64,000 nucleotides of DNA from Bradyrhizobium lablabi (GTDB lineage Bacteria; Pseudomonadota; Alphaproteobacteria; Rhizobiales; Xanthobacteraceae): the NCBI RefSeq assembly GCF_900141755.1, contig NZ_LT670844.1:4526001-4590000 (forward strand). Direction: 5' to 3'. The position numbers were made by a program, and so were the translations under genes. The notes below the pieces were generated by a model that saw nothing but the letters and a program-made list of their open reading frames with translations, was not told where the DNA came from and ran no database searches. Positions within the stretch are counted from its first letter, which is position 1. Every line of letters starts with the position of its first letter. Shown here piece by piece: positions 1 to 9,633 of this stretch.

Positions 1-1
1 C

Positions 2-2023
2 CCGAAGTTTCCAAAACTAAAGCTCCCGACGCTCCGATTCCGCGGCAAGGTCATGCTCGGCTTTGCCGTCGTGCTGGCGATCTCGGCCGCCAGCATGGGG
101 ATTGCCTATCTCGGCTTCGAGCGCGTCCTGGGTGGCGTCGCCGGCTACCGCAACAGCGTCGCGGAATCCGATCTGGCGCGCAATATCGACCGCGAGCTGA
201 TCTCCTACCAGGCGATGGCGCGATATTATGTGGTGACCGGAAAGGAGGAGGACGCCAAAGCGACGCTGGACGCCGAGACGAGCCTCAAGGACGCCATCGA
301 CAAATCGATGCGGGGCACCACCAATCCGGCGCGGCTCGATCAGATCACGCGGCTGGCCCGCGAATTCAAAACCTTCACCAAGATTTTCGTCGAAATCCTG
401 AAATTCAAGCGCGACAGCGCGCTGGTGACGCAGAACCAGCTCGCCCGCGGCGCCAACATGCTGCGCTACAAGCTCGACGATCTCCCCAGCAACGCCGACG
501 ATTCGGAGCTGCAGGTAATCCAGCTCGGCGCCAAGAAAGTGACCGAGCAATTCCAGGCGGTGACCGCGCTCGCCAACACCTTCGTCATCAATGCCGACCA
601 GACAGTCGCCGCCAGCGCGCTGGCGCGGCTCAAATTCGTTGAAAACTCGCTGCACGCGATTTCCTCGAAGGACGAAAAGATCGTGCAGGGGCTGAAAGAA
701 GCCGGCGCGCTGCTCGAAGAATACCGGCAGGCGCTGAGCAAACTGATCGACAATTCGAAGGAAATCGAGGAGCTGGTGGCCGAGATGGCCGACTCCGCCG
801 GTGCGATCGTGAAGGGCGCGAGCGTGATGAAGGCGGATTTGCTTTCCGATCAGCAGCGGCTCGAAGCCGAATCGGATGCCACCATCGGCGAGACCGAGCG
901 GTTGATCCTGATGCTCGCGGCCGGCGGCTTCCTGCTCGGCGCCATTCTGGCGCTGCTGTTGGGCCGGGGAATTTCGAAGCCGATGACGGCGATGTGCAAG
1001 GCGATGCGCGAACTCGCGGGCGGCAATTTCGACGTCGTGCTGCCGGGGTTGGGGCGCAAGGACGAGCTGGGCGAGATGGCGGGCGCGGTGGAAGAATTCA
1101 AGATGCAGGCGGTCGCCAAGGCCGAACGCGATGCTGCGGAGCAAGATGCCCAGAACAAGGCGGCGGGCGCCGCGCGCCGCGCCGAGCTCATTCGTTTCGC
1201 GGATGATTTTGAGACCGCGGTGGGCGCGATCGTCTCCAACGTGTCGGCCTCCGCGGTTCAGCTCGAATCGGCTGCCGGAACGCTGACGCGGACCGCGGAA
1301 ACCACGCAAGGCCTGTCCAGCCAGGTCGCAGGTGCGTCGGAAGAAGCCTCCAGCAGCATGCAGTCGGTCGCCAGCGCAACGGAGGAATTGTCGGCGTCGG
1401 TCGACGAGATCGGCCGGCGGGTGCGCGATTCCAACAAGATCGCGGAAGACGCGGTGCTGCAGGCGCAACAAACCGACGGGCGGATCGGAAAATTGTCGCG
1501 CGCGGCACAAGAGATCGGCGACGTCGTCAAATTGATCACGGCGATTGCCGAGCAAACCAATCTCTTGGCGCTCAACGCAACCATTGAGGCCGCCCGTGCC
1601 GGCGATGCCGGGCGGGGCTTTGCGGTGGTCGCCTCCGAGGTCAAATCGCTGGCGAGCCAGACCGCGAAAGCGACCGACGAGATCTCGTCGCATATTTTGG
1701 GCATGCAGGGCGCGACCCAGGAATCGGTCGCCGCGATCAAGGAGATCGGCGGCACCATCGGTCAGATCTCCAATATCGCTTCCTCGATTGCCAGCGCCGT
1801 CGAGCAGCAGAGCGCGGCGACGCAAGAGATCGCGCGCAGCGTGCAGAACGTCGCGCAGGGTACGCAGGAGGCCGCCGCCAACATCATGCAGGTCAATCGC
1901 GGCGCCACCGAAACCGGCTCGGCGTCGGAGGAGGTTTTGAATTCCGCCAAAACGCTGTCGGCCGAAAGCGCCCGCCTGCGCGAAGAGCTCGACCGCTTCA
2001 TGGCGAATATAAGAGCGGCCTAG
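2..2023 (+). CDS. Methyl-accepting chemotaxis protein, 5' end outside window
   Basis: Transmembrane chemoreceptor that signals to CheA/CheW. The reading frame is open back to base 2, so the first codons probably lie before the window; the first ATG inside is at 53. Counting from that ATG: a first membrane segment at residues 1-22, a helical periplasmic sensor of about 260 residues, a second membrane segment at about 282-302, a HAMP linker to about 355, and a cytoplasmic signalling domain. The hairpin tip, the most conserved part of the family, is at about 500-535 ([19 protein letters not shown]). The ligand cannot be inferred. No chemotaxis genes lie next to it, so it is an orphan receptor here. 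Family call is certain. Confidence 0.95.
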   Translation, partial: PKFPKLKLPTLRFRGKVMLGFAVVLAISAASMGIAYLGFERVLGGVAGYRNSVAESDLARNIDRELISYQAMARYYVVTGKEEDAKATLDAETSLKDAIDKSMRGTTNPARLDQITRLAREFKTFTKIFVEILKFKRDSALVTQNQLARGANMLRYKLDDLPSNADDSELQVIQLGAKKVTEQFQAVTALANTFVINADQTVAASALARLKFVENSLHAISSKDEKIVQGLKEAGALLEEYRQALSKLIDNSKEIEELVAEMADSAGAIVKGASVMKADLLSDQQRLEAESDATIGETERLILMLAAGGFLLGAILALLLGRGISKPMTAMCKAMRELAGGNFDVVLPGLGRKDELGEMAGAVEEFKMQAVAKAERDAAEQDAQNKAAGAARRAELIRFADDFETAVGAIVSNVSASAVQLESAAGTLTRTAETTQGLSSQVAGASEEASSSMQSVASATEELSASVDEIGRRVRDSNKIAEDAVLQAQQTDGRIGKLSRAAQEIGDVVKLITAIAEQTNLLALNATIEAARAGDAGRGFAVVASEVKSLASQTAKATDEISSHILGMQGATQESVAAIKEIGGTIGQISNIASSIASAVEQQSAATQEIARSVQNVAQGTQEAAANIMQVNRGATETGSASEEVLNSAKTLSAESARLREELDRFMANIRAA

Positions 2024-2025
2024 TT

Positions 2026-2143
2026 GTCGTCCCTGCGAGAGCAGGGACCCATAACCACCGATGCTCATTGCTGGAAAGCCGTCTACCCCCAGCGCTAAAT
2101 CGCGACAGCACGGCGTATGGGTCCCTGCTTTCGCAGGGACGAC
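2026..2143. repeat. Inverted pair of REP-like palindromes
   Basis: GTCGTCCCTGCGAGAGCAGG at 2026 recurs in inverted form as CCTGCTTTCGCAGGGACGAC ending at 2143. Each copy is itself a hairpin (CCCTGC/GCAGGG). This is the arrangement of bacterial interspersed palindromes; the unit is familiar from Bradyrhizobium intergenic DNA. Confidence 0.75.
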
Positions 2144-2218
2144 GATGAAACCTTATCGCGAGTATACGCGCATCTTAAGGGCGCCATTCAACCGGTGTCA
2201 TCATGCGCGAAGGCGGAT

Positions 2219-2293
2219 GATCCAGTACGCCGTGACGTCTCCTTTCTTGCTCAGGCCGGCGATTACTGGATACCCGCTTTCGCGGGTATGACG
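2219..2293. repeat. Second REP-like palindromic unit
   Basis: ATCCAGTA at 2219-2226 pairs with TACTGGAT at 2264-2271, followed by the hairpin TACCCGC-tttc-GCGGGTA (2271-2288). It is a different unit from the pair just upstream. Together they fill the gap between the chemoreceptor and the DUF3175 gene. Confidence 0.65.
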
Positions 2294-2317
2294 GCGGCGC
2301 CAAAATAGTTGCCGCAA

Positions 2318-2662
2318 TCACTCGTCTTTTCCAAACGCCCGCTTCAACTCGACCTTCGCGCGCTGCAGGCGCTCGCGCTGGGTTTGCGGGAGCGTGCGGC
2401 CGGCGCGGTTGATGTAAAACGTCAGCATCGAGAGCGCGGAACGATAGGCGCCGGCCTTGCGGCGCGATGAGCGTTCCGCCGAGCGCTTGAGGGATGCTGC
2501 GATCTTCCTCGGATCCTTGAGCGTGAACACGCCGCGCTTCAGATCGAGCGCGTCGCTTTCCCGTGTCACGCGCTGCGACCAGCGTTTTGCGGTGGTCTTG
2601 CGCGCCGTTGTTCTGCGCGCCGTCGTTTTGCGGGCGCGCTGGGCTTTCCGGTGCACTGCCAT
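2318..2662 (-). CDS. DUF3175 family small basic protein
   Basis: A 114-aa, very basic protein. The N-terminus is a run of K/R/T repeats (KTTARRTTARKTTAK) like a histone-H1 or HU tail. The remainder matches the DUF3175 pattern as I know it (WSQRVTRESDALDLKRGVF, then a conserved SALSMLTFYINRAG segment). I chose the ATG at 2662 because GGAGG lies five bases upstream of it; longer readings from 2674 or 2725 lack such a site. Function is unknown; DNA binding is only suggested by charge. It is convergent with nothing and divergent from the MFS gene. Confidence 0.8.
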   Translation of the reverse strand: MAVHRKAQRARKTTARRTTARKTTAKRWSQRVTRESDALDLKRGVFTLKDPRKIAASLKRSAERSSRRKAGAYRSALSMLTFYINRAGRTLPQTQRERLQRAKVELKRAFGKDE

Positions 2663-2811
2663 CTTGGCCTCCATGCCATTGCAGCCGAAAAACGGTCGCG
2701 ATCCCGATCTGTTCCTTTGCCCCAATGCGGGAACTTGCGCGCGCCGGAGGCGTTGAAAGAAGCGGTCCCGGAATGCCGTTTTCCCGGGATATTCCTCATT
2801 GGTTCGACGGA

Positions 2812-4302
2812 ATGGATTTGCAGCTGACCAAGCGCCATTCGACGGCTGCTACGATGGCGCCGGCGCGCCGTGACGATGATCGGATCATCGAAACCAGCAT
2901 TCCATCGCGTCTCGACGCTCTCCCCTGGAGCGGCTTCCATACCCGGGTCGTGATGGCGCTCGGGATCACCTGGGTGCTCGATGGGCTGGAGGTCACGCTG
3001 GCGGGCTCGCTCTCGGGCGCGCTGAAGGAAAGCCCGAGCTTGCATTTTTCCAATTTCGATGTCGGATTTGCCAACAGCCTTTATCTCGCGGGCGCCGTCC
3101 TCGGCGCGCTCGGATTCGGCTGGCTCACCGACCGGATCGGGCGCAGGAAACTATTCTTCATCACGCTCGCGCTTTATCTTTCCGCAACCGCCGCGACCGC
3201 GCTGTCCTGGAATCTCGCAAGCTACGCGCTGTTTCGATTCTTGACCGGCGCCGGCATCGGCGGCGAATACACCGCGATCAATTCGACGATCCAGGAACTG
3301 GTGCCGGCGCGCTATCGCGGCTGGACCGATCTCGTCATCAATGGCAGCTTCTGGGTCGGCGCCGCGATCGGCGCCGCCAGCGCGATCGTGCTGCTCGATC
3401 CGCATCTGCTCGGTCCCGATCTCGGCTGGCGGCTCGCTTATCTCACCGGCGCCTGCCTCGGCCTCGTCGTGTTCGTGATGCGGATGTGGATACCCGAAAG
3501 CCCGCGCTGGCTGATGATTCACGGTCGCCCCGAAGAGGCCCATGCCATCGTCGAGGAGATCGAAAAATCCGTGATCGGACATGCGCACGACCCGAATCAG
3601 CAGGCCTTCCCGAAGATCAAACTTCGAATGCGCGATCACACGCCGCTGCGCGAGGTGGTGCGCACGTTGTTCGTGACTTACCGGCAGCGCTCGCTGGTCG
3701 GACTTTCGTTGATGATCGCGCAGGCGTTTTTCTACAATGCGATCTTCTTCACCTTCGCGCTGGTCCTGACCGACTTCTATGGAATCCCGGCGGACCACAT
3801 CGGCTGGTACATCCTGCCCTTCGCGGCCGGCAATTTCCTCGGGCCCTTGATGCTCGGCCGGCTGTTCGACACGCTGGGGCGGCGCACGATGATCACGCTC
3901 ACCTATGGCGTGTCCGGCGTCCTGCTCGCGCTGTCCGGCTATCTGTTTTCGGTCGGCGCCTTGAGCGCCGAGACCCAGACCATCGCCTGGATGGTGATTT
4001 TCTTTTTTGCCTCGCCCGCGGCAAGCAGCGCCTATCTCACCGTCAGCGAAACCTTTCCGCTCGAGGTGCGCGCGCTGGCGATCGCGCTGTTCTATGCGAT
4101 CGGAACCGGGATTGGCGGCGTCGTCGGTCCCGCATTGTTCGGCGCGTTGATCGATACGGGATCGCGCGGCAGCGTGTTCGCAGGCTACCTGCTCGGATCA
4201 GGATTGATGATCGCGGCGGCCCTTATCGCCTGGCGTTACGCGGTCGCAGCCGAGCGCCGGCCACTCGAATCCGTTGCACGGCCGCTTGCCTTTGTGGAGT
4301 AG
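2812..4302 (+). CDS. MFS transporter, metabolite/sugar:proton symporter type
   Basis: About 496 aa with twelve hydrophobic segments. The cytoplasmic loop signature GWLTDRIGRRK follows helix 2, and PESPRWLMIHGRPEEA precedes the central loop, both typical of the sugar/aromatic-acid porter branch. A second copy of the loop motif (GRLFDTLGRRTM) follows helix 8. The frame is open further upstream (to 2563), but the family similarity starts after the ATG at 2812, or possibly 2854; the ribosome site is weak for both. The gene ends 5 bp before otsB and points the same way as otsB-otsA, so it may move a substrate linked to trehalose metabolism. The substrate is not inferable. Confidence 0.85.
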   Translation: MDLQLTKRHSTAATMAPARRDDDRIIETSIPSRLDALPWSGFHTRVVMALGITWVLDGLEVTLAGSLSGALKESPSLHFSNFDVGFANSLYLAGAVLGALGFGWLTDRIGRRKLFFITLALYLSATAATALSWNLASYALFRFLTGAGIGGEYTAINSTIQELVPARYRGWTDLVINGSFWVGAAIGAASAIVLLDPHLLGPDLGWRLAYLTGACLGLVVFVMRMWIPESPRWLMIHGRPEEAHAIVEEIEKSVIGHAHDPNQQAFPKIKLRMRDHTPLREVVRTLFVTYRQRSLVGLSLMIAQAFFYNAIFFTFALVLTDFYGIPADHIGWYILPFAAGNFLGPLMLGRLFDTLGRRTMITLTYGVSGVLLALSGYLFSVGALSAETQTIAWMVIFFFASPAASSAYLTVSETFPLEVRALAIALFYAIGTGIGGVVGPALFGALIDTGSRGSVFAGYLLGSGLMIAAALIAWRYAVAAERRPLESVARPLAFVE

Positions 4303-4307
4303 AATGA

Positions 4308-5141
4308 ATGAACGGGAATTCGGTCGAGGCAAAATTGCGGGAAGACATTCCATCAGCGCGCGAGCGGTCGCCGGATCTGAATCCTGCGGCGGGCGAACTT
4401 GCGCGCCGGCTCGATGAAATCGCGATCCTGCTCGATATCGACGGCACGCTGCTTGATCTCGCGCCGACGCCGCGCGAAGTCTGGGTGCCGCCGGGGCTTT
4501 CAAGAACACTCAATCGGCTGCTCCAAAAAACCTCGGGCGCGCTGGCGCTGGTCAGCGGCCGTTCGCTGAACGATATCGACCTGATCTTTGCACCCGAGCA
4601 ATATCCTGTTGTCGGCGGCCATGGCGCGGAGATGCGGCTCGCGATCGATAGCGAAGCCGTCGCCAGCCATGCGCCGCCAATGGACAAGGAATTGAAGCGC
4701 CGCCTCGCGGCCATCGCAAAGCTCAGCCCCGGGATATTGCTCGAAGACAAGGGTTATTCGCTGGCGCTGCACTATCGGCTGGCGCCGCATGCGGAAAAGG
4801 CGATCTACGAGGCGGTGTCGTTGATCAGGGCCGATCTGCCGAATGCGCCGATCGAAGTGCTGCCCGGCAAATGTGTCTGCGAGATAAAACCTTCCGGTTT
4901 CACCAAGGCGACCGGCGTCCGGGAATTGATGACGCATGAGCCTTTCAAAGGCCGCCGTCCGATTTTCATCGGCGACGATGTCACCGACGAATCAGTGTTT
5001 GCGATCGTTCCCGAATATGGCGGCCTGGCGTTTTCGGTGGGCCGTCACGCCAAAGGCATGGCGGGTTATTTCGACGACCCGCGCGAAGTGCGCGAATGGC
5101 TTGCACGCCTCGTCGGTGACGAAGCTGCGGCGAAACCGTGA
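4308..5141 (+). CDS. otsB: Trehalose-6-phosphate phosphatase
   Basis: Dephosphorylates trehalose 6-phosphate to trehalose, the second step of the OtsAB pathway. The 277-aa length is normal. HAD-superfamily motif I is LLDIDGTLLDL at about residues 40-50 (two catalytic Asp), motif II includes VSGRS at about 81, and motif IV is GDDVTDESVF at about 221. The HYR and GKCVCEIKP segments correspond to the cap and substrate region. It follows the MFS gene by 5 bp and precedes otsA by 129 bp. Trehalose in rhizobia serves desiccation and osmotic tolerance. Confidence 0.95.
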   Translation: MNGNSVEAKLREDIPSARERSPDLNPAAGELARRLDEIAILLDIDGTLLDLAPTPREVWVPPGLSRTLNRLLQKTSGALALVSGRSLNDIDLIFAPEQYPVVGGHGAEMRLAIDSEAVASHAPPMDKELKRRLAAIAKLSPGILLEDKGYSLALHYRLAPHAEKAIYEAVSLIRADLPNAPIEVLPGKCVCEIKPSGFTKATGVRELMTHEPFKGRRPIFIGDDVTDESVFAIVPEYGGLAFSVGRHAKGMAGYFDDPREVREWLARLVGDEAAAKP

Positions 5142-5270
5142 TCATCGTTCCCCGATTGGGTTCCATGCCGCGCCGCCTGAATTTGGTTTCATTTCGTTGA
5201 AAGGGTGGCGAGGAACCATATTGATGAATAACCGTTAATTGACGGAGTTAAAGATCAGGAAGGGACGCCT

Positions 5271-6728
5271 GTGAACCTCGTCGTCGTTTCAAATCGCGTG
5301 GCGCGCGGCGCGGCCAATGAGCCCATGACGGGCGGACTGGCGGCCGCGTTATTGCCGGTGGTGGAAAAATCCGGCGCGATCTGGGTAGGTTCCTCCGGCC
5401 GTGTCCGCGACGGCGCGCAGAAGGAACCGTTCGCCGAAATCGAGGCGCTCGGCGCCGGCGCGCTCGCCATGCTGGATCTGCCGGCCGCGCATTATGGCGG
5501 CTATTACGAAGGCTTTGCGAATTCCGCATTGTGGCCGGCGCTGCATTCGCGGACCGACCTGATCCGCGCCTCGCAGGAAGATTATCTGTCTTATCGCGAA
5601 GTCAACGCCTTCATGGCGCGCGCGCTGTTGCGGTTTCAGAAGCCGGACACCGCGTTCTGGATTCAGGATTACCATTTTCTCGCGCTGGGTTCGGAATTGC
5701 GCGATCGCGGCGTGACGCAGCCGATCGGATTTTTCCTGCATACGCCCTGGCCGGCGCACTCCACCATCGAAGGCGTTCCGCATCATCGCGAACTGGTCGA
5801 GGCGATGCTGGCCTACGATCTGATCGGATTCCAGACCCGGGACGATTGCGAGAATTTCCTGGACTATATCTCCTCCGATCTTGCGCTCGAGATCGACGAC
5901 GGCGTCATCACCTCGCGTCACGGCACGACGCGGGCCGCGGTGTTTCCGATCGGCATCGATGCCGAAAAATTCGCGCTGCAAGCCGCCAAGGCGATGTCGC
6001 ATCCCGACGTGTCGCGGCTGCGGCGAAGCCTGAACGGCGAAAAACTCGCGATCGGTGTCGATCGGCTGGATTATTCCAAGGGGCTGGTCAACCGCATCAA
6101 GGCATTCGATCAGATGTGGAGCCTGCATCCGGCGCTGGCGCGCACGGTGTCGCTGCTGCAGATAGCAACGCCATCGCGCGGCGCGATCGAGGCCTATGGC
6201 AATCTGCAGAGCGAGCTGGCAAAACTCGTCAGCGACGTCAACGGCCGCCATGGCGAAGTCGATTGGACGCCGATCCGCTATCTCAACAAGGGTTTTAGCC
6301 AGACCGTGCTGTCGGGGCTTTATCGCACCGCGCAGGTCGGCGTCGTCACCCCGCTGCATGACGGCATGAACCTGGTCGCCAAGGAATATGTCGCGGCCCA
6401 GAACCCCGCCGATCCCGGCGTGCTGGTGTTGTCGAAATTCGCAGGTGCTGCGAACGAACTCGACACCGCGCTGCTCGTAAACCCCCACGACATCGACGGC
6501 ATGGCGCGGACCATTGCGACCGCGCTCTATATGCCGTTGACCGAGCGGCGCATGCGCTGGGAAGCGATGATGGCAAAGCTTTCCGCCGGCTCGATCCAGC
6601 GCTGGTTTGCCGATTTCGTCGACGCCCTTCAGGAGACCCACGCCGACAAGACGGCGACCGAGATGCCCGAGCGGCCGACCTTGTGGCCGCTTCGCTCGGC
6701 CAACAGGGGTGGCGCGCGCTATCACTAG
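5271..6728 (+). CDS. otsA: Trehalose-6-phosphate synthase (GT20)
   Basis: Joins UDP-glucose and glucose 6-phosphate into trehalose 6-phosphate, the substrate of the upstream OtsB. At 485 aa it has normal length. It opens with LVVVSNRVARG, and has the phosphate-binding GVDRLDYSKGL at about residue 262 and the nucleotide-sugar motif DGMNLVAKEYVAAQ at about 363. It starts with GTG at 5271, preceded by AGGAAGGG six bases upstream. Downstream, a 9-bp perfect inverted repeat may end the transcript. Confidence 0.96.
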   Translation: MNLVVVSNRVARGAANEPMTGGLAAALLPVVEKSGAIWVGSSGRVRDGAQKEPFAEIEALGAGALAMLDLPAAHYGGYYEGFANSALWPALHSRTDLIRASQEDYLSYREVNAFMARALLRFQKPDTAFWIQDYHFLALGSELRDRGVTQPIGFFLHTPWPAHSTIEGVPHHRELVEAMLAYDLIGFQTRDDCENFLDYISSDLALEIDDGVITSRHGTTRAAVFPIGIDAEKFALQAAKAMSHPDVSRLRRSLNGEKLAIGVDRLDYSKGLVNRIKAFDQMWSLHPALARTVSLLQIATPSRGAIEAYGNLQSELAKLVSDVNGRHGEVDWTPIRYLNKGFSQTVLSGLYRTAQVGVVTPLHDGMNLVAKEYVAAQNPADPGVLVLSKFAGAANELDTALLVNPHDIDGMARTIATALYMPLTERRMRWEAMMAKLSAGSIQRWFADFVDALQETHADKTATEMPERPTLWPLRSANRGGARYH

Positions 6729-6738
6729 CGCCGCGATT

Positions 6739-6766
6739 ATGCTCATTCTGCTGCGGTAATGAGCAT
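6739..6766 (+). terminator. Hairpin after otsA
   Basis: ATGCTCATT and AATGAGCAT form a perfect 9-bp inverted repeat around a 10-nt loop, 10 bp after the otsA stop. There is no T-run, so it is either a weak or factor-dependent terminator or an mRNA 3'-end stabiliser. Confidence 0.45.
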
Positions 6767-6920
6767 GCCCTGATTATTCGCTCAGCGATGGAGGCGCCCG
6801 ATCCCGGAATGGTGAAGTCGAGAGTCGCCGGACAGACTTTCTTTTGCGATTACGGTCGGTAAGATTTCGAATGTGGTGTAGGACTGGCTGCACCCTGATT
6901 CGAAGAAGAGCGGTTAGTCA

Positions 6921-7703
6921 GTGTTGAATAAAGTTGCGAAGAAGCTCGCGATCACCTGTTGTGTCGGAGCGCTGGTCACCGTGTTGGTTGTTTCGCGGGC
7001 CTTCGCTGAGCCGCCTGATCTGAGCGGCGTTTGGATTCCCGACATCAAGGACCAGAAGCGCCAGGAAACGGCGAATATGCCGCCCTGGAAGGCGGAAATC
7101 CTGCCGCAGGTCCAGCACATGATCGCTGAGGAAAAGGCCGGCCGGCCGTTCCTGGTGCTCAGCCATTGCCTGCCGCATGGCATGCCGAGCTGGATGCTGA
7201 TCACCCATAACGCGTTTGAACTTTTGATGACACCCGGCCGCATCACCATGCTGGGCGAAGTCGACGGCAACCGGATGCGACGGATTTATATGGACGGCCG
7301 TCCGCATCCCGAAGACCCCGATCTCAGCCTGCACGGCCACTCGATCGGGCACTGGGAAGGCGATACGCTGGTCGTCGACACCACCGCCATCGTGCCGCAG
7401 GCCTATATCGCGATCAGCGAGGCCGCCGGCATCCCGAACAACGGCGACATGCACATCGTCGAACGGCTGCATCTGCCGCAGCCGAACGTGCTTTATGACG
7501 ATCTTGAAATAACGGCGCCGAAGGTTTTCGGGACCACCTGGAAAACCACGCGAATCTTCCGCCGCTATCCCGAGCGTCATTATGAGGTCACCGAGGGGGA
7601 GTGCGAACAGGAAGATCTGACGCCGGGCAAGGATCAGTTCGGTAACGACATCTTCGTCTCAACCCCGCAAGGCCAGTTCGGCTCAGTCCACACCGTGAAA
7701 TAG
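6921..7703 (+). CDS. Exported protein of unknown function
   Basis: A 260-aa protein with a signal peptide (residues 1-29, cleaved near RAFAEPP). The mature part opens with DLSGVWIPD, a motif seen at the start of many uncharacterised exported proteins in this group, and contains HSIGHWEGDTLVVDTTAI at about 145, which resembles repeats in beta-rich periplasmic proteins. It starts with GTG at 6921 (TTG at 6924 possible). It heads a tight run of five co-oriented genes ending at 9594, so it is probably the first gene of an operon. No enzymatic motif recognised. Confidence 0.75.
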   Translation: MLNKVAKKLAITCCVGALVTVLVVSRAFAEPPDLSGVWIPDIKDQKRQETANMPPWKAEILPQVQHMIAEEKAGRPFLVLSHCLPHGMPSWMLITHNAFELLMTPGRITMLGEVDGNRMRRIYMDGRPHPEDPDLSLHGHSIGHWEGDTLVVDTTAIVPQAYIAISEAAGIPNNGDMHIVERLHLPQPNVLYDDLEITAPKVFGTTWKTTRIFRRYPERHYEVTEGECEQEDLTPGKDQFGNDIFVSTPQGQFGSVHTVK

Positions 7704-7715
7704 GGATAATCAGGA

Positions 7716-8117
7716 ATGTCGCCGAAAGTCTTTGTTCTGGCCGCAAGCGTTTTGAGCCTGGTGTTGGGTTTTGGCGATATCGCAGCGGCGCACCATTCCA
7801 ATGCCGCCTACGATAGCGATCATCCCCAAACCATGGAAGGCACGGTCAAGGCCGTCAACTGGACCAACCCGCACATTACCTTCGTGATCGAAAAGGACGC
7901 GAAGAGTGGCGAGGCCGCGGCGACCTGGGTATTCGAAGTCTCGAGTCCGGGGGTTTTGACGCGCTCGGGCTGGACCAAGCGCTCGCTGCAGCCCGGCGAT
8001 CACGCGGTGTTTCGCTATGCGCCGCTGCGCGACGGCAGTCCCGGCGGTTTCCTGCAGAAAGTCACGCTGCCGAGCGGTCAGGAATTGACCTATACCCTGA
8101 TGCCCGCCGAACAATGA
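7716..8117 (+). CDS. DUF6152-like exported protein
   Basis: A 133-aa protein with a signal peptide ending near AAAHH. The mature N-terminus AHHSNAAYDSDHP is rich in His and Asp, followed by EGTVKAVNWTNPHITFVIE, a pattern I associate with DUF6152. That family has an OB-like small beta fold and no known function; the His-rich start could bind metal. It lies 12 bp after the preceding gene and 4 bp before the next. Confidence 0.75.
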   Translation: MSPKVFVLAASVLSLVLGFGDIAAAHHSNAAYDSDHPQTMEGTVKAVNWTNPHITFVIEKDAKSGEAAATWVFEVSSPGVLTRSGWTKRSLQPGDHAVFRYAPLRDGSPGGFLQKVTLPSGQELTYTLMPAEQ

Positions 8118-8121
8118 TGCG

Positions 8122-8628
8122 ATGATTGATTTAGGCTTAGCCGGGTTTTCCAAGTGGCTGGCGGCGACGGAGGTCAGCCACACCATCCAGACGACCACGT
8201 GGATCATACCGACCATTCAGACCATCCACATTCTTTGCGTCGCGGCGGTGTTTTCCTCCGCGATCCTGGTCGATCTTAGGATCTGGCGGCTGCTCGAACG
8301 CGACGTGCCGCTGCCTGAAATGGCGCGGCGCTTCCTGCCGACGATCTGGCCGGTCCTGATCGCCCTCCTGCTCACCGGAAGCCTCTTGATCATCGGCGAG
8401 CCCAGGCGTTCGCTGCTCAATTCCACCTTCTATCTCAAGATGGCGCTGCTCGTGCTCGCGATCGTGCTGACGGTCGCCCTGCAACGCGCGATCACATCCT
8501 CACCGGATTCCTGGGACAAGGATCTGACGCGGCGGGTGATAGCGCGGCTCGCCGCCACCCTCTCGATCCTGGTCTGGTGCGGCATCCTGTTCGCCGGACG
8601 CTGGATCGCTTACACCCAGGCCGGATGA
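8122..8628 (+). CDS. DUF6644-like integral membrane protein (first copy)
   Basis: A 168-aa protein with four hydrophobic segments at about residues 30-53, 70-91, 101-119 and 144-163. His residues in the first helix (TIQTIHIL) and the WCGILFAGRWIAY end of the last helix are shared with the next gene, so the two are paralogues. A four-helix membrane bundle with conserved His could hold haem, but that is inference. The stop overlaps the start of the next gene by 4 bp (ATGA). Confidence 0.75.
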   Translation: MIDLGLAGFSKWLAATEVSHTIQTTTWIIPTIQTIHILCVAAVFSSAILVDLRIWRLLERDVPLPEMARRFLPTIWPVLIALLLTGSLLIIGEPRRSLLNSTFYLKMALLVLAIVLTVALQRAITSSPDSWDKDLTRRVIARLAATLSILVWCGILFAGRWIAYTQAG

Positions 8629-9131
8629 TGCATCTGCTTCAGGCTCTCATTGCCTATTTCGAGGACAGCGCGCTCGCGGACAATATTCGCGAGAACGATT
8701 TGCTGTTTCCCTTGATCGAATCGGTGCACGTGCTTGCGATTTGCCTGGTGGTCGGCTCCATCCTGATGGTCGATCTGCGACTGCTTGGGCTTGCCTCGAC
8801 CAACCGCCCCGTGAGCCGTGTCACCAGCGGAATTTTGCCGCTGACCTGGAGCGCGTTTGCCATTGCGGTCGCCTCGGGCGGATTACTGTTCATCTCCAAC
8901 GCCACCAAATATCTGGCGAACGGCTATTTCGTCGCCAAGATTTTCCTGATTCTGGCCGCCGGCCTGAACATGGCGATTTTTCACGCCATCAGCGCCAGGG
9001 ATCAGCCGAAATGGGAGAACGAGAAGAATTTGCCGCTTCGGGCCCGGCTTGCCGGGGGATTGTCCATCCTGCTGTGGATTTCGGTGGTGACATGCGGGCG
9101 CTGGATCGGATTTACCATGCAGGTCCGTTGA
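8625..9131 (+). CDS. DUF6644-like integral membrane protein (second copy)
   Basis: A 168-aa paralogue of the preceding gene with the same four-helix layout: the first helix contains LIESVHVLAICLVVGSILMVDLRLLGL, and the last ends in TCGRWIGF. I place the start at the ATG overlapping the previous stop (8625; 8628 equally possible), not at an earlier in-frame start inside the neighbour. Translation is probably coupled. The two proteins may form a heterodimer; function unknown. Confidence 0.78.
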   Translation: MMHLLQALIAYFEDSALADNIRENDLLFPLIESVHVLAICLVVGSILMVDLRLLGLASTNRPVSRVTSGILPLTWSAFAIAVASGGLLFISNATKYLANGYFVAKIFLILAAGLNMAIFHAISARDQPKWENEKNLPLRARLAGGLSILLWISVVTCGRWIGFTMQVR

Positions 9132-9132
9132 G

Positions 9133-9594
9133 ATGATCCGTCGTTTCCCCCGCGCCATGATCGCGCTCGTGTTTGCTTGCGTGGCCGCATCGCCCTCGAT
9201 CTCCGACGACGCGGTCCCGATGCCGCCCTTTCAAACTCATGTCGACATGAAAACCTTCATGGAGCATGTCCTTACTCCGGCCGCTTCGGTCATCTGGCGG
9301 GTCAACGGGGTCGTTATCGACGCAAAAGGCGAGCACGATCTGTCGCCCAAATCCGATGACGACTGGGAGCAGGTCGTGAGCGGCGCGGCGACCTTGGCGG
9401 AGGCCACCAACGCCCTGATGATCCCGCAGCGCGCGCGTGATCCGGAATGGAATTTCTATGTCAAGAAGCTGGCCGACGCGGCGGACAGGGCTTACCACGC
9501 CGCCGAGGCGCATGACTTGAAATCGATCTCGGAGGTCAGCGACCGGCTCGACGGAATTTGCGCGGCCTGCCACCGTCATTACGGACTTGAATGA
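9133..9594 (+). CDS. Cytochrome c'-like exported protein
   Basis: A 153-aa protein with a signal peptide (residues 1-25) and a single haem-binding CAACH at residues 143-147, seven residues from the C-terminus. A CxxCH this close to the end, in a short helical protein, is the layout of the cytochrome c'/c556 four-helix-bundle class. It starts 1 bp after the second DUF6644-like gene stops, so it belongs to the same operon. It could be the periplasmic electron carrier for whatever the two membrane proteins do. Confidence 0.75.
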   Translation: MIRRFPRAMIALVFACVAASPSISDDAVPMPPFQTHVDMKTFMEHVLTPAASVIWRVNGVVIDAKGEHDLSPKSDDDWEQVVSGAATLAEATNALMIPQRARDPEWNFYVKKLADAADRAYHAAEAHDLKSISEVSDRLDGICAACHRHYGLE

Positions 9595-9633
9595 ATTGCT
9601 GGCGCCTCGCGCGGGCGGTTTTCACCCCACGCC

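Noticed and set aside
17..2068. 683-codon open frame antisense to the chemoreceptor gene
   Set aside because: It is a low-complexity Arg/Gly/Asp-rich shadow of a high-GC gene; the sense strand has the complete MCP signature.
2563..2811. N-terminal extension of the MFS protein to base 2563
   Set aside because: It overlaps the divergent DUF3175 gene and encodes Arg/Cys-rich sequence unlike MFS N-termini.
5349..6746. 465-codon open frame antisense to otsA
   Set aside because: Shadow of the GC-rich otsA gene; no start signal and composition typical of antisense frames.
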